From Janibacter anophelis NBRC 107843 (GTDB lineage Bacteria; Actinomycetota; Actinomycetes; Actinomycetales; Dermatophilaceae): a stretch of 54,494 nt of DNA. The stretch is taken from the NCBI RefSeq assembly GCF_001570945.1, contig NZ_BCSQ01000020.1, forward strand, positions 1-54,494, given 5' to 3'. Within the stretch, counting starts at the first letter, position 1; every line of letters starts with the position of its first letter. A program made the position numbers and the translations under genes. Under the pieces are notes generated by a model. That model was given only the letters and a program-made list of their open reading frames with translations. It made no database searches and was not told the DNA's origin. Positions 44,324 through 52,958 of the stretch are shown here, piece after piece.

Positions 44324-44992
44324 GTGCCGCGCATGCGTCTGCACAACGAGGACGTCCTCGTCCTCGGCCTCGGCCGTTTCGGCGGCGCCGTGGCCACCGA
44401 GCTGCACCGCCTGGGCAACCGGGTGACCGCGCTCGAGCTCGACCCCTCGCTCGCCGAGACCTACCTCGGGCGCGTGGGCCGCATCGTCCAGGGCGATGCC
44501 ACCTCGGTGGCGACGATGGAGGAGCTGAAGCCGCACGCGTTCTCCGCGAGCGTCCTGGCGATCGGCTCCTCGATCGAGGCCAGCGTCCTCGCCGCGGTCA
44601 ACCTCATCGACGGCGAGGCGCCGAAGGTCTGGGCCAAGGCGGTCAGCCCCGAGCACGCCCGGATCCTCAACCGCATCGGGATCCACCACGTCCTCTCCCC
44701 CGAGATCGAGTCCGGCAAGCGCCTGGCGCACCTCATCGGCAGCCGCCTGATGGACTACATCGAGTTCGATGACGGCTTCGCGATCGTCAAGATGACGCCG
44801 CCGCAGGAGGCGGTCGGTTTCACCCTCGAGCAGTCGGCGATCCGCAGCAAGTACGGCGTCACCGTCGTCGGGGTGAAGTCCCCGGGCCAGGACTTCACCT
44901 ATGCCCGCCCGGAGACCAAGGTGCGCAACGGGGACCTGATCATCGTCAGCGGCCCCACGACCCTCATCGAGCGGATGGCCGCCCGCCCCTGA
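44324..44992 (+). CDS. TrkA/KtrA-type potassium-channel regulatory (RCK) protein
   Basis: 222 residues. VLVLGLGRFGGAVATELHRL at about residues 11-30 is the RCK Rossmann nucleotide loop, followed by the acidic LELD, GDATSVATMEEL, and a C-terminal TrkA_C domain (VTVVGVKSPGQDF, LIIVSGP). It gates a K+ channel subunit in response to nucleotides; no TrkH/KtrB gene is next to it here. GATCGGAGGACC precedes the GTG start. Confidence 0.93.
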   Translation: MPRMRLHNEDVLVLGLGRFGGAVATELHRLGNRVTALELDPSLAETYLGRVGRIVQGDATSVATMEELKPHAFSASVLAIGSSIEASVLAAVNLIDGEAPKVWAKAVSPEHARILNRIGIHHVLSPEIESGKRLAHLIGSRLMDYIEFDDGFAIVKMTPPQEAVGFTLEQSAIRSKYGVTVVGVKSPGQDFTYARPETKVRNGDLIIVSGPTTLIERMAARP

Positions 44993-44994
44993 CC

Positions 44995-45020
44995 CGCGCA
45001 TCTCCCCGGGCGCCTGCGCG
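44995..45020. repeat. single GCGCAT palindromic repeat
   Basis: CGCGCATCTCCCCGGG followed by CGCCTGCGCG. It begins 3 bases after the stop of the RCK gene. The right arm has CCT for the AAT of the family, so it is slightly diverged. Confidence 0.65.
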
Positions 45021-45051
45021 GTCACGCGGCCTGCCGCGAGCCGGTACGACA

Positions 45052-45089
45052 GCGCCGCGCCCCCCTTCGAGCGAAGGGGGGCGCGGCGC
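45052..45089. terminator. 18-bp perfect bidirectional terminator
   Basis: GCGCCGCGCCCCCCTTCG (45052-45069) pairs with CGAAGGGGGGCGCGGCGC (45072-45089); only AG is left as loop, so the end base pairs open. It sits between the convergent ends of the RCK gene and the first GNAT gene. Confidence 0.8.
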
Positions 45090-45107
45090 GCTGGTCGTGG
45101 GCTCGGG

Positions 45108-45626
45108 TCAGCCGCGGTCCTCGCCGAGGGCGAGGACGAGGGCGATCTCCTGCTCGTCGTCGCCGTTGCCGTTGTTGACGCGCATGGGACGACGGTCGTC
45201 GGTGGGGCGGAAGCCGAAGCTCGAGGCGAAGGCGACGGCGCGGCCGTTGTCCGAGCCGACCCAGTAGAAGAGCTGCGTCAGGCCCTTGCCCTCGGCGATG
45301 CGGGCGCTCTCGCGCACCAGGCTGGCGGCGACGCTGCGGCCACGCCAGTCCGGGCGGACCCACAGGCCGAAGAGCTGTCCGGCGGTCTCGGGGCGGTTGC
45401 CCTCGGCGGCACCGATGCTCACGACGCCGACGCCCTCACCACCGGACTCGGCGACGAGCCGGTCACTCCGACCCATCCGCGCCCGCCAGAACTCCTCGGG
45501 CTCGGCGGCCTCGGTGTCGTGGTCGGCGACGAAGGCGTCGGGAGATTCCTGCAGCGCTTCCAGCCGAAGGGTGCGGTAGGTCTCCCACTCGTCCTCGGTC
45601 AGTGCACGCACGGTGATCTCACTCAT
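45108..45626 (-). CDS. GNAT-family N-acetyltransferase
   Basis: 172 residues. LFGLWVRPDWRGRSVAASLV near residue 90 is motif A with the R-G-x-x pattern of acetyl-CoA binding (RGRSVA), and AVAFASSFGFRPTDD is the conserved C-terminal helix and strand. Substrate unknown. It is preceded by a second GNAT gene on the same strand; the two are not close copies. Confidence 0.9.
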   Translation of the reverse strand: MSEITVRALTEDEWETYRTLRLEALQESPDAFVADHDTEAAEPEEFWRARMGRSDRLVAESGGEGVGVVSIGAAEGNRPETAGQLFGLWVRPDWRGRSVAASLVRESARIAEGKGLTQLFYWVGSDNGRAVAFASSFGFRPTDDRRPMRVNNGNGDDEQEIALVLALGEDRG

Positions 45627-45668
45627 GGCATCACTCTCTCATCCCGGACGGCCCAAGGTGGTGGTGGG

Positions 45669-46157
45669 TCATCGATTGTTCACCCGTCCGCCCACCCTTC
45701 GGACCATCCGGTCACAGCCGTCGATGTCCCCGTGGCTCCCGTCGAAGGCGAACCCGAGGCGTCGGTAGAACGCGACGGCCCGCGGATTGTCGAGCATGAC
45801 GTGCAGGTGCACCACCTCCGCGCCCACCCGTGCCGCCTGCTCGACGGCGGCCTCCACGAGGGCGTCGGCGATGCCCTCGCCGCGGGCGTGACCGGCGACC
45901 CACATCGCGACGATCTCCGGGACGGCGTCGGGGGCAGCGGTGTAGAGCGTCGCCGCTCCGAGCGGCAGGCCGTCCTCGCGCTCGGCCACGAGGACCGGGT
46001 TCCCGAGGCGGTCGCGCCAGGTGGCCTCGTCGAAGGCGACCTCCCGCTGGAAGCTGCTGCCGTAGGCGCCCGGCTCGTCGAGGAGCATGGCCAGTCGGAC
46101 GGCGCGGTAGCGCCGCCAGTCGTCGGCCGCGACCCGGTGGACCGACCAGTCGGGCAT
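45669..46157 (-). CDS. GNAT-family N-acetyltransferase
   Basis: 162 residues. IVAMWVAGHARGEGIADALV is motif A (ARGEGIA) and VHLHVMLDNPRAVAFYRRLG then FAFDGS the end of the fold. The ATG at 46157 overlaps the proC stop by one base (TGATG), which is why it is preferred to an earlier in-frame start. Part of the proC cluster; substrate unknown. Confidence 0.9.
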   Translation of the reverse strand: MPDWSVHRVAADDWRRYRAVRLAMLLDEPGAYGSSFQREVAFDEATWRDRLGNPVLVAEREDGLPLGAATLYTAAPDAVPEIVAMWVAGHARGEGIADALVEAAVEQAARVGAEVVHLHVMLDNPRAVAFYRRLGFAFDGSHGDIDGCDRMVRRVGGRVNNR

Positions 46158-46942
46158 CAGCCGGCCCGCTCGGTGCACGCCTCGACGGCCCGGGCGAAGG
46201 CGTGCCGCACGCCGTGGGCCTCGAGCTCGGCGAGCGCGACGGCAGTGGAGCCGCCGGGAGAGGTGACCGCGGCCCGCAGCAGGGCCGCCTCCTCACCGGT
46301 CTCGACGAGCATGGCGCCGGCTCCGCGGGCGGCCTGGGAGGCGAGTGCGAGGGCATCGGCCCGGGTGAGCCCGCGCGCGACCCCGGCGTCGATGAGCGCC
46401 TCGACGACGAGGTAGAAGTACGCCGGCGCCGACCCCGAGAGCGCGGTCGCCACCCCCTGCTGCGACTCGGGCAGGACGAGGGTGCCCCCGGTCGGGGCGA
46501 GCAGGTCGCGGACCCGCTGGAGCTGCTCGTCGGTCACGTCGTCGGCCGGGCTGAGCACGGTCATCCCCTGCCCCACGCGCGCCGGTGTGTTGGGCATCCC
46601 GCGGATCGCGGCGACGCCCTCGGGCAGTGCGGCCGCGAGGTCGGCGAGGGAGACGCCGAGGGCCAGGCAGAGCACGATCGAGCCCGGACGAAGGGAGGGA
46701 GCCAGCTGCTCGAGCAGCGCGGGCACGGAGTAGGGCTTGACGACGACGAGGTGGACATCTGCGCGGGTGGCCGCGGTGGTGGCGTCGACGACCTCGACGC
46801 CGCGGTCGCCATAGCGCTCACGCACTCGCTCGGCCAGCTCCTGGCTGCCCTCGACGGCGAGCACGTCGCCCGAGCCGTCGGCGGTGAGCGCCTCGAGGAT
46901 GGCGCTGCCCATCGCGCCGACTCCGTAGATCGCGGTCGTCAT
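46157..46942 (-). CDS. proC: pyrroline-5-carboxylate reductase
   Basis: 261 residues, last step of proline synthesis. AIYGVGAMGSAILEAL opens with the NADPH loop; VVVKPYSVPALLEQL, RGMPNTPARVGQGMTVL and the C-terminal helical dimer domain (ALSGSAPAYFYLVVEALIDA, with TSPGGSTAVALAEL) are diagnostic. GGAGCAGAC stands before the ATG at 46942. It is next to proline dehydrogenase, which runs the opposite pathway. Confidence 0.97.
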   Translation of the reverse strand: MTTAIYGVGAMGSAILEALTADGSGDVLAVEGSQELAERVRERYGDRGVEVVDATTAATRADVHLVVVKPYSVPALLEQLAPSLRPGSIVLCLALGVSLADLAAALPEGVAAIRGMPNTPARVGQGMTVLSPADDVTDEQLQRVRDLLAPTGGTLVLPESQQGVATALSGSAPAYFYLVVEALIDAGVARGLTRADALALASQAARGAGAMLVETGEEAALLRAAVTSPGGSTAVALAELEAHGVRHAFARAVEACTERAG

Positions 46943-46971
46943 GTCTGCTCCTGCTCGTGGGGTGGGAGTGG

Positions 46972-47916
46972 TCAGGCCCGGCCGGTGAGCGTCTCGACGA
47001 GCCGCCGCAGGCCGGAGGGGCGGCGGGCCAGGTCGTGGAGGTGCTCGAGCCACATCGGACCGTAGGGCACGAGCACGCGCACCCGGTGGCCGGCGTCGGC
47101 GGTGCGTAGCTGCAGGTCGGGGTCGGCGCCGAGGAAGAACTGGTACTCGAGGCCCTCCGGGCCACGGCCGGACTGGTCGGCGAGACCGTCGGCGAGGTCG
47201 AGGAGCAGCGGTTCGTGGGTGGCGACGACGGCGTGGACGCCGCTGCCGAGCAGGGTGGCCAGGCACCGGGCGAAGGCCAGGTCGACCTCGTGCTGGTCCT
47301 GCCACGCGATCGCCCGGGGCTCGCCCGTACCGCCACGCACGAGCCGCACCCGGGCGCCGTCGGCGGCCAGGGTCAGGGCGTCCGCCTCGCTGCGGTGGCG
47401 CCGGGCGACGAGCGAGGTCGTGAGGCGCGGGTGGTCCGGGCGGACCCGCCGCACCAGGTCGAGCAGGGCGTCGGTGTCGGCGTGGGGACCGGAGCGCAGG
47501 GTCACGTCGACCCGGTGCTCGTCCCCGGCCACGCAGATGCGGTGGAGGGCATCGGCGGCCTGCTCGGGGTCGGTACCGAGGGCGAGGTGCTCGGGCGCGA
47601 GGTAGATCTCGGAGTGGTAGTCGCCGCCGGAGGTCACGGGCGCGACGCGCTCGATCGCGGTGACGGCCTCCTCGACGCAGGCCTCCACACCCGCGGTGTC
47701 GGTCGCCTCGGGCAGCAGGGGGTGCAGCGCAGCCAGACGGTTGGTGCGACGCAGCCAGGCGGCGGTGGCGACGGCCTCGTCGACGGTCTCCCCGGCGACG
47801 AAGCGTGACCGGGCCGCCGCGAGGACCGTGGAGCGGGTGAGCAGGTCACGTCGCTCCGGCTCGAAGAGCGCGTCGAGGACCCGGGTGCGCAAGCGGTCGG
47901 CGCTCAAGGCGCTCAT
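46972..47916 (-). CDS. proline dehydrogenase
   Basis: 314 residues, FAD-dependent TIM barrel. DLAFARCLATLLGSGVHAVVATHEP (as blocks DLAFARCLATLLGSG and VHAVVATHEP), EYQFFLGADPD, and HRVRVLVPYGPMWLEHLHDLARR (as VRVLVPYGPMW and LHDLARR) match the barrel end and RR substrate motif of PutA/ProDH. It oxidises proline to pyrroline-5-carboxylate. The ATG at 47916 overlaps the lipid-kinase stop (ATGA). Confidence 0.9.
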   Translation of the reverse strand: MSALSADRLRTRVLDALFEPERRDLLTRSTVLAAARSRFVAGETVDEAVATAAWLRRTNRLAALHPLLPEATDTAGVEACVEEAVTAIERVAPVTSGGDYHSEIYLAPEHLALGTDPEQAADALHRICVAGDEHRVDVTLRSGPHADTDALLDLVRRVRPDHPRLTTSLVARRHRSEADALTLAADGARVRLVRGGTGEPRAIAWQDQHEVDLAFARCLATLLGSGVHAVVATHEPLLLDLADGLADQSGRGPEGLEYQFFLGADPDLQLRTADAGHRVRVLVPYGPMWLEHLHDLARRPSGLRRLVETLTGRA

Positions 47917-48833
47917 GCGGTCTCCTCCGGTGCGTGCAGGCGGTAGGCCCCGGGGACGACTCGCCACGTCCGCTCGCGCGCCGGCTCGAGCTCCTCGCCG
48001 TCGGCGTTCGCCGCCACGTCGTGGTTGACGCCCCGCACCGTGACCGTGCGCGCCCGCGTCGTGACGACGTCGTCGAGCCGGGTGTGCGTGCCCGACCCCA
48101 GGTGGAGGGCGTACCGGGCGCGGCGCATCGGCGCCACGGCATAGGAGACGACGACCTCGGCCAGCCCGTCCCCCGGCCGGGCGTCCGGCGCGATCTCGGT
48201 CCCGCCGCCCACGCTCGTGCCGATGGTGATCGCGACCTGCAGCACCCTCCGGCTGCCGTCGCTCACGACCTCGTCGTCGGCGACGACCTCGAGGTGGCGG
48301 CCCTGCTGGCCGAATCCGGCCGCGATGCCGCCGATGGCGTAGCCGAGGACCCCGAGACAGACCTTGCCGAGGCGCTCCTTCCACGGGGCGGCGATGCGGC
48401 CTGCCTCCTCGCCCACACCGATGTGCACGGCGTTGGCCACGAGCCGGTCGTCGTCGTCGATGAGCAGGTCCACAGGGCGCAGCGGGCTGGACAGCACGAT
48501 CCGGGCCGCCTGCGCGGGGTCGGTGGGCAGACCGACCGAGCGGGCGAAGTCGTTGCCCGTGCCCATCGGCAGCAGCCCCACGGTCGGCGGGTCCTCGCCG
48601 AGGGTCCCGGTGCGGCACAGCGCGGTGGCGAACGCATTGAGCGACCCGTCGCCACCGGCGATGACGACCTCGCGCCCGTCCCGGCCCGCGATCGCGTCGG
48701 TGAGGTCGTCGATCGACTCGGTCTCGACGACCTCGACCTCGGCCTCCTCGCGCAGGACGTCCAAGGCGGCGTCGCGGCTCCGGCGGTCGGAGGTGCCGGC
48801 GGAGGCATTGGTGATGAGGAGCAGTCGTCTCAC
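47913..48833 (-). CDS. diacylglycerol kinase family lipid kinase
   Basis: 306 residues. LLLITNASAGTSDRRSRDAAL at the N-terminus, VVIAGGDGSLNAFATAL near residue 57 (GGDGS nucleotide motif) and GLLPMGTGNDFARSVGLP near 86 (GTGNDFA) define the DAGK catalytic domain. It phosphorylates diacylglycerol or a related lipid for recycling. Co-transcribed with proline dehydrogenase by overlap. Confidence 0.93.
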   Translation of the reverse strand: MRRLLLITNASAGTSDRRSRDAALDVLREEAEVEVVETESIDDLTDAIAGRDGREVVIAGGDGSLNAFATALCRTGTLGEDPPTVGLLPMGTGNDFARSVGLPTDPAQAARIVLSSPLRPVDLLIDDDDRLVANAVHIGVGEEAGRIAAPWKERLGKVCLGVLGYAIGGIAAGFGQQGRHLEVVADDEVVSDGSRRVLQVAITIGTSVGGGTEIAPDARPGDGLAEVVVSYAVAPMRRARYALHLGSGTHTRLDDVVTTRARTVTVRGVNHDVAANADGEELEPARERTWRVVPGAYRLHAPEETA

Positions 48834-48877
48834 GGCGTCAGCCTACGGCGCGGGGACCGGCGGGACGGGCGTGCGGG

Positions 48878-49612
48878 TCAGGGGGTGCGTCGACGCAGCG
48901 TGAGGCTGCCGAGGAAGAGTGCCAGCACGATCCAGCCGACGATGACGAGCACCGGGGTCGTGAGGTCGCCACCGGGGTCCGGCTGCCGGGCGACGGCGGT
49001 CGCGGCGTCGACGACATAGGACAGCGGCAGCACGTCGGAGACGAGCTCGAGCGCACGGGGCAGCTGCTCGCGCGGCACGAGCAGGCCGCACAGGAGGAAC
49101 TGCGGCAGCACGGTCGCGGGCATGAGCTGGACCGCTTGGAACTCGGTGGCGGCGAAGGCCGAGGCGAGCAGTCCCAGCGCGGTGCCGAGCACACCGCTCG
49201 CGACGACGACGAGCACGAGCCAGGCGGGTGTCGCGGCCGTCTCCAGCCCGAGCAGCCACACCGAGACCGCCGTGACGAGGGCACCCTGCACCACGGCGAG
49301 CAGGCCGAAGGCGAGCGCGTACCCCAGCACGAGGTCGGCCTTGCCGAGCGGGGTCGTGAGCAACCGCTCGAGGGTGCCGCTCGTGCGCTCGCGCAGGGTC
49401 GCGACGCTCGTGACGACGAACATGACGACGAAGGGGAAGACCGTGAGCAGGGTGGGTCCGACCCGTTCGAAGAGGACACCGTCGACGTAGATCCACGCGA
49501 GCAGCCCCATGAGGACCATTGGCACGACGAGCATCAGGGCGAGGGTGCGGTGGTCGCGTGTCACCTGCCGCAGCACCCGGGCCGCGGTGACGGCGGTCAG
49601 GCGCGGGTTCAT
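48878..49612 (-). CDS. ABC-2 type transporter permease
   Basis: 244 residues, six membrane segments. RDHRTLALMLVVPMVLMGLL near the start, TLRERTSGTLERLLTTPLGK for the coupling helix region, and LLCGLLVPREQLPRALELVS followed by LPLSYVVDAATAVARQP, all typical of ABC-2 exporters. The start at 49612 overlaps the ATPase stop (ATGA). The substrate, drug or lipid, is unknown; a TetR gene is upstream. Confidence 0.92.
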   Translation of the reverse strand: MNPRLTAVTAARVLRQVTRDHRTLALMLVVPMVLMGLLAWIYVDGVLFERVGPTLLTVFPFVVMFVVTSVATLRERTSGTLERLLTTPLGKADLVLGYALAFGLLAVVQGALVTAVSVWLLGLETAATPAWLVLVVVASGVLGTALGLLASAFAATEFQAVQLMPATVLPQFLLCGLLVPREQLPRALELVSDVLPLSYVVDAATAVARQPDPGGDLTTPVLVIVGWIVLALFLGSLTLRRRTP

Positions 49613-50331
49613 GCCGCCGCTCCGTCCACGAGGGCGAGGAAGGCACTCTCCGCGTCGGGCGCTCCGGTGCGACGCAGGAGCTCGGCCGGCGTCTCGTCGG
49701 CGAGGACCTCCCCTTCGCGCAGCAGCACGAGCCGGTCGCACCGGGAGGCCTCGTCCATGACGTGGCTGGAGACGAGCAGGGTCACGCCGTCGCCGGCGAG
49801 CCGGCGAAACAGGTCCCACAGGTCCCGGCGCAGCACCGGGTCCAGGCCGACCGTCGGCTCGTCGAGGACGAGCAGCTCCGGCGCTCCGACGAGCGCGGCC
49901 GCGAGGCTGGCTCGGCTGCGCTGCCCGCCGGACAGCGCATCGGCCCGCGCCTGCGCGTGGCTCGTGAGGTCGACCCGCTCGATGGCCTCACGCGCGGCGG
50001 CCCCGGGGGCGGCCACGCCGAGCAGACGGGCGAAGTGCGCGACGTTCTCGCCCACCGTCAGGTCTCCGTAGACGCTCGGCGACTGGGTGACGTAGCCGAC
50101 GCTGCGGCGCAGGGCCGGGTGCCCTGCCGGTCGCCCCAGGACCTCGATGCGACCGTCGTCAATCTGCTGCACACCGACGATCGCGCGCATCACGGTGGAC
50201 TTGCCACCACCGCTCGGGCCCAGCAGCCCGACGACCTGGCCCGTCGGGACCTGCAGGTCCAGGCCGGGCAGGACGAGGCGGCCCCCGCGCGTCACCCGCA
50301 GCCCGCTGATCTCGATCGCCGAATTCACCAT
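49609..50331 (-). CDS. ABC transporter ATP-binding protein
   Basis: 240 residues. VVGLLGPSGGGKSTVMRAI near residue 33 (Walker A), ALSGGQRSRASLAAALVG the signature, ELLVLDEPTVGLDPVLRRDL Walker B and VSSHVMDEASRCDRL the H loop. It drives the permease encoded next. ATG 50331 is used, GTG 50328 is in frame too. A palindrome that looks like a TetR operator covers this start. Confidence 0.95.
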   Translation of the reverse strand: MVNSAIEISGLRVTRGGRLVLPGLDLQVPTGQVVGLLGPSGGGKSTVMRAIVGVQQIDDGRIEVLGRPAGHPALRRSVGYVTQSPSVYGDLTVGENVAHFARLLGVAAPGAAAREAIERVDLTSHAQARADALSGGQRSRASLAAALVGAPELLVLDEPTVGLDPVLRRDLWDLFRRLAGDGVTLLVSSHVMDEASRCDRLVLLREGEVLADETPAELLRRTGAPDAESAFLALVDGAAA

Positions 50332-50341
50332 GTGATGAATT
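50322..50341. promoter_or_regulatory. palindrome over the ABC ATPase start, candidate TetR operator
   Basis: AATTCACCATGTGATGAATT: 8 of 10 base pairs match. It is an AT-rich site in very GC-rich surroundings and overlaps the ATG itself. The TetR gene 186 bases upstream on the same strand is the obvious candidate to bind it. Confidence 0.5.
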
Positions 50342-50403
50342 GTCCTCCCGTGGATCCGGCGGGGCAATCCCCCTTCGTCCTCGTGCGCCGAACGGTCACC
50401 CAC

Positions 50404-50524
50404 CGCGCAGCCGCCCGGGCAAATGCGCGCCCCACGCGCAGCCGCCCGGGCAAATGCGCGCCCCCACGCGCATTTGCCCGGGGAGATGCGCGCCCCCACG
50501 CGCATTTGCCCGGGGAGATGCGCG
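50404..50524. repeat. four GCGCAT palindromic repeats in two orientations
   Basis: 26-base units at 50404-50429 and 50435-50460 (CGCGCAGCCGCCCGGGC then AAATGCGCG) and at 50467-50492 and 50499-50524 (CGCGCATTTGCCCGGGG then AGATGCGCG), the last two identical to each other. Spacers are CCCCA or C-rich runs of 5-6 bases, so units recur every 31-32 bases. They lie between the TetR stop and the ABC ATPase start. Confidence 0.85.
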
Positions 50525-50526
50525 GA

Positions 50527-51111
50527 TCAGGGGTCGAGCAGGCGCTGGACGGCGGGGCCGACCGTCGCGACGATCTCCTCGGGTTCGGCCGCCACCATGC
50601 TCGGCAGCCCGACCACGTAACGCAGCATGCCCATGCCGACGACCTGCGCGCCCACGGCGGCGATGGCGAGGTCACTGATCTGCCCTTCGTCGGCGTAGAG
50701 CTCGGCGATGCGGGCGAAGACGGTGCGCAAGACGAAGTCCTGCAGCAGCCGGGCCGCCTCCGCGTGGGTCGCCACGGCCCCGACCATCGCCTGGAAGCGG
50801 ACGCGACCCTCCGGGTGGTCCCACACGGAGAGGAAGGTGCGCACGATCCGCTCCCCCGCGCTCGACCGCGGCCCGTCCACAGCGGCGAGGATCTCCTCCT
50901 CGATGCCCGGCGGCACCCCGACGACCTCGGCGAAGAGGCCCGGCTTGCCCTCGAAGTAGTGGTGCACGAGCGCCGGGTCGACCCCGGCCTCACGGGCGAC
51001 CGCGCGCATCGACGTGCCGTCGTAGCCCTGGGAGGCGAAGAGGGCGCGCGCCGCCGTGACGATCTCGCGGCGGGTGTCGCCCTCCCCCGGCCGGCGCCCT
51101 CGCGGGGACAT
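50527..51111 (-). CDS. TetR-family regulator of the ABC exporter
   Basis: 194 residues. TRREIVTAARALFASQGYDG, TSMRAVAREAGVDPALVHHY and FEGKPGLFAEVVGVP form the N-terminal HTH. The helical C-terminal part matches regulators with an ABC-2 exporter next to them. ATG 51111 overlaps the isomerase stop by one base (TGATG). Confidence 0.93.
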   Translation of the reverse strand: MSPRGRRPGEGDTRREIVTAARALFASQGYDGTSMRAVAREAGVDPALVHHYFEGKPGLFAEVVGVPPGIEEEILAAVDGPRSSAGERIVRTFLSVWDHPEGRVRFQAMVGAVATHAEAARLLQDFVLRTVFARIAELYADEGQISDLAIAAVGAQVVGMGMLRYVVGLPSMVAAEPEEIVATVGPAVQRLLDP

Positions 51112-51911
51112 CAGGCCTCGGCCTGGCCCAGGTGGCGCCGGGCGAACTCCAACGACTCGCGCAGGTCGTCCTCGCGCTCCCGCGGACGGCGCCGCGTGCC
51201 GACCTCGAGCACCACGGAGCCGGCGAAGCCGCTCGAGGCGACGTGCGCGAGCACCTCGGCGCACGGCTGGGTCCCGCGACCGGGGACGAGGTGGTCGTCC
51301 TTGAGCGTCGTGAGCAGCCCGTCGGCCAGGTGGATGTGGGCGAGCCGGTCCCCCAGGTCCTGCACCATCTGCATCGCGTCGCTGCGCGCGGTCGCGGTGT
51401 GCGACAGGTCGATCGTCACGTTGTCGTAGGGCTGCGGCACCGGGTCCCAGTGCGGCAGGTAGGCCTGCACCTGCCGGCCGCGGGCGGCCCAGGGGAACAT
51501 GTTCTCCACCGCCAGCACGATGCCGCTGTCGTGCTCGCGCTCGGCGACGCCGTCGGCGAACCCTCGGGCGTACTCGCGTTGCCAGCGGAAGGGGGGATGC
51601 AGCACGACCGTCGGCGCCCCCACCTCCTGCGCCAGCTCGATCGAGCCATCGACCTTGCCCCACGGGTCCGGCCCCATGACGCGCTGGGTGAGCAGCAGGG
51701 TCGGCGCGTGGATGGAGACGATGTCGAGGCCGTGGTGGTCGGCGAGCGCGCGCAGGGCGCCCGCGCTTTGCGAGATCGGGTCGGTCCACACCATGATCTC
51801 GACGCCGTCGTAGCCGAGGCGGGCCGCGGTCTCGAAGGCAGCGGCCGCGCCCTCGGGATAGACCGATGCGGTGGACAGCGCCACCGGCACGTGACGGGTT
51901 GGATCGGGCAT
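51111..51911 (-). CDS. sugar phosphate isomerase/epimerase family protein
   Basis: 266 residues, TIM barrel of the AP-endonuclease 2/xylose-isomerase-like type. GYDGVEIMVWTDP, DIVSIHAPTLLLTQ with a metal His, LAVENMFPWAARG with the Glu, TIDLSHTATARSD with Asp and His, LAHIHLADGL with His, and VVLEVGTRR with the final Glu are the metal-site blocks. Substrate not known. It lies downstream of ppx, as in mycobacteria from memory. Confidence 0.88.
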   Translation of the reverse strand: MPDPTRHVPVALSTASVYPEGAAAAFETAARLGYDGVEIMVWTDPISQSAGALRALADHHGLDIVSIHAPTLLLTQRVMGPDPWGKVDGSIELAQEVGAPTVVLHPPFRWQREYARGFADGVAEREHDSGIVLAVENMFPWAARGRQVQAYLPHWDPVPQPYDNVTIDLSHTATARSDAMQMVQDLGDRLAHIHLADGLLTTLKDDHLVPGRGTQPCAEVLAHVASSGFAGSVVLEVGTRRRPREREDDLRESLEFARRHLGQAEA

Positions 51912-51979
51912 GTCCTCGAGCGTAGCCCCGTGGCGTGGCCCCTCCTCGGGTGCGCCGCCGGGGCTCGGGACCGCGGCCG

Positions 51980-52906
51980 TCAGGACATCAGGTCGAGATA
52001 ACGCAGGAGCACGCCCTCGCGCAGCGCCCAGGGGCAGATCGTCAGCTCCTCGACACCGAGCAGGTCCATCGCGGCCTCGGCGACGATGCCACCGGCGAGC
52101 ATCTGGTGGGCTCGCGAGGAGGAGACGCCCGGCAGCTGGACCCGCTCGGCCGCGGTCATCGGCGTGATCCGCGCGATCGTCGCGGTGACGTCGGCCCGGC
52201 GCAGGCGGCGCTCGACGTAGGGGCCGTCGCCGCTCGGCGCCGCGCCGGCGATGCGGGCCAGCGAACGCATCGTCTTGCTCGTGCCGAGCACGGTGTCGGG
52301 CGAGCTCGCCTTGGCGTAGGGGCGGATCTCCTTGGCGAGCGTGGCGCGCACGTGCCGCCGGGCCGCCTTGATCTCCGCGGCGGTCGGCGGGTCGCCGGGC
52401 AGCAGCTCGCGGGTGGTGCGGCCGGCACCGAGCAGCAGGGACTTGGCGATGTCGGGGTCCTCGTCGTCGCCGAGGGTCAGCTCCAGCGAGCCGCCGCCGA
52501 TGTCGATGACGAGCAGCTTGCCCGCCGACCAGCCGGCCCAGCGACGAGCGGCGAGGAAGGTCAGGCGTGCCTCGTCCTCACCGCTCAGCACCTGCAGGTC
52601 GACGCCGGTCTCGGCGCGCACCCGGGCGAGCACCTCGTCCCCGTTGGGCGCCTCGCGCACGGCACTGGTGGCGAAGGCGAGGATCTCCTCGGCGCCCTGG
52701 TTCTCCGCGACCTCGAGGCACTCTGCGACGAAGCGGGACAGGTCGGCCGCACCCTGGTCGTCGATGCAGCCGTCGTCGTCGACGTGCTCGGACAGGCGCA
52801 GCAGGATCTTGTGCGAGGTCGCAGGGATGGGCGCCGCACCGTGGTGGGCGTCGACGATGAGCAGATGGACGGTGTTGGAACCGATATCGATGACACCAAG
52901 GCGCAC
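51980..52906 (-). CDS. Ppx/GppA family exopolyphosphatase
   Basis: 308 residues, the short two-domain actinobacterial type. [20 protein letters not shown] at residues 2-21 and [20 protein letters not shown] near 128 are the two phosphate-binding loops of the ASKHA fold; [16 protein letters not shown] lies between. It hydrolyses polyphosphate and possibly pppGpp. The GTG start at 52906 fits the family N-terminus; divergent from the next gene by 52 bases. Confidence 0.95.
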   Translation of the reverse strand: MRLGVIDIGSNTVHLLIVDAHHGAAPIPATSHKILLRLSEHVDDDGCIDDQGAADLSRFVAECLEVAENQGAEEILAFATSAVREAPNGDEVLARVRAETGVDLQVLSGEDEARLTFLAARRWAGWSAGKLLVIDIGGGSLELTLGDDEDPDIAKSLLLGAGRTTRELLPGDPPTAAEIKAARRHVRATLAKEIRPYAKASSPDTVLGTSKTMRSLARIAGAAPSGDGPYVERRLRRADVTATIARITPMTAAERVQLPGVSSSRAHQMLAGGIVAEAAMDLLGVEELTICPWALREGVLLRYLDLMS

Positions 52907-52958
52907 GGGGCAACAGTAGACGGCGTGGGCCTCGATCGACGCAGCACGGGCGCATAGG

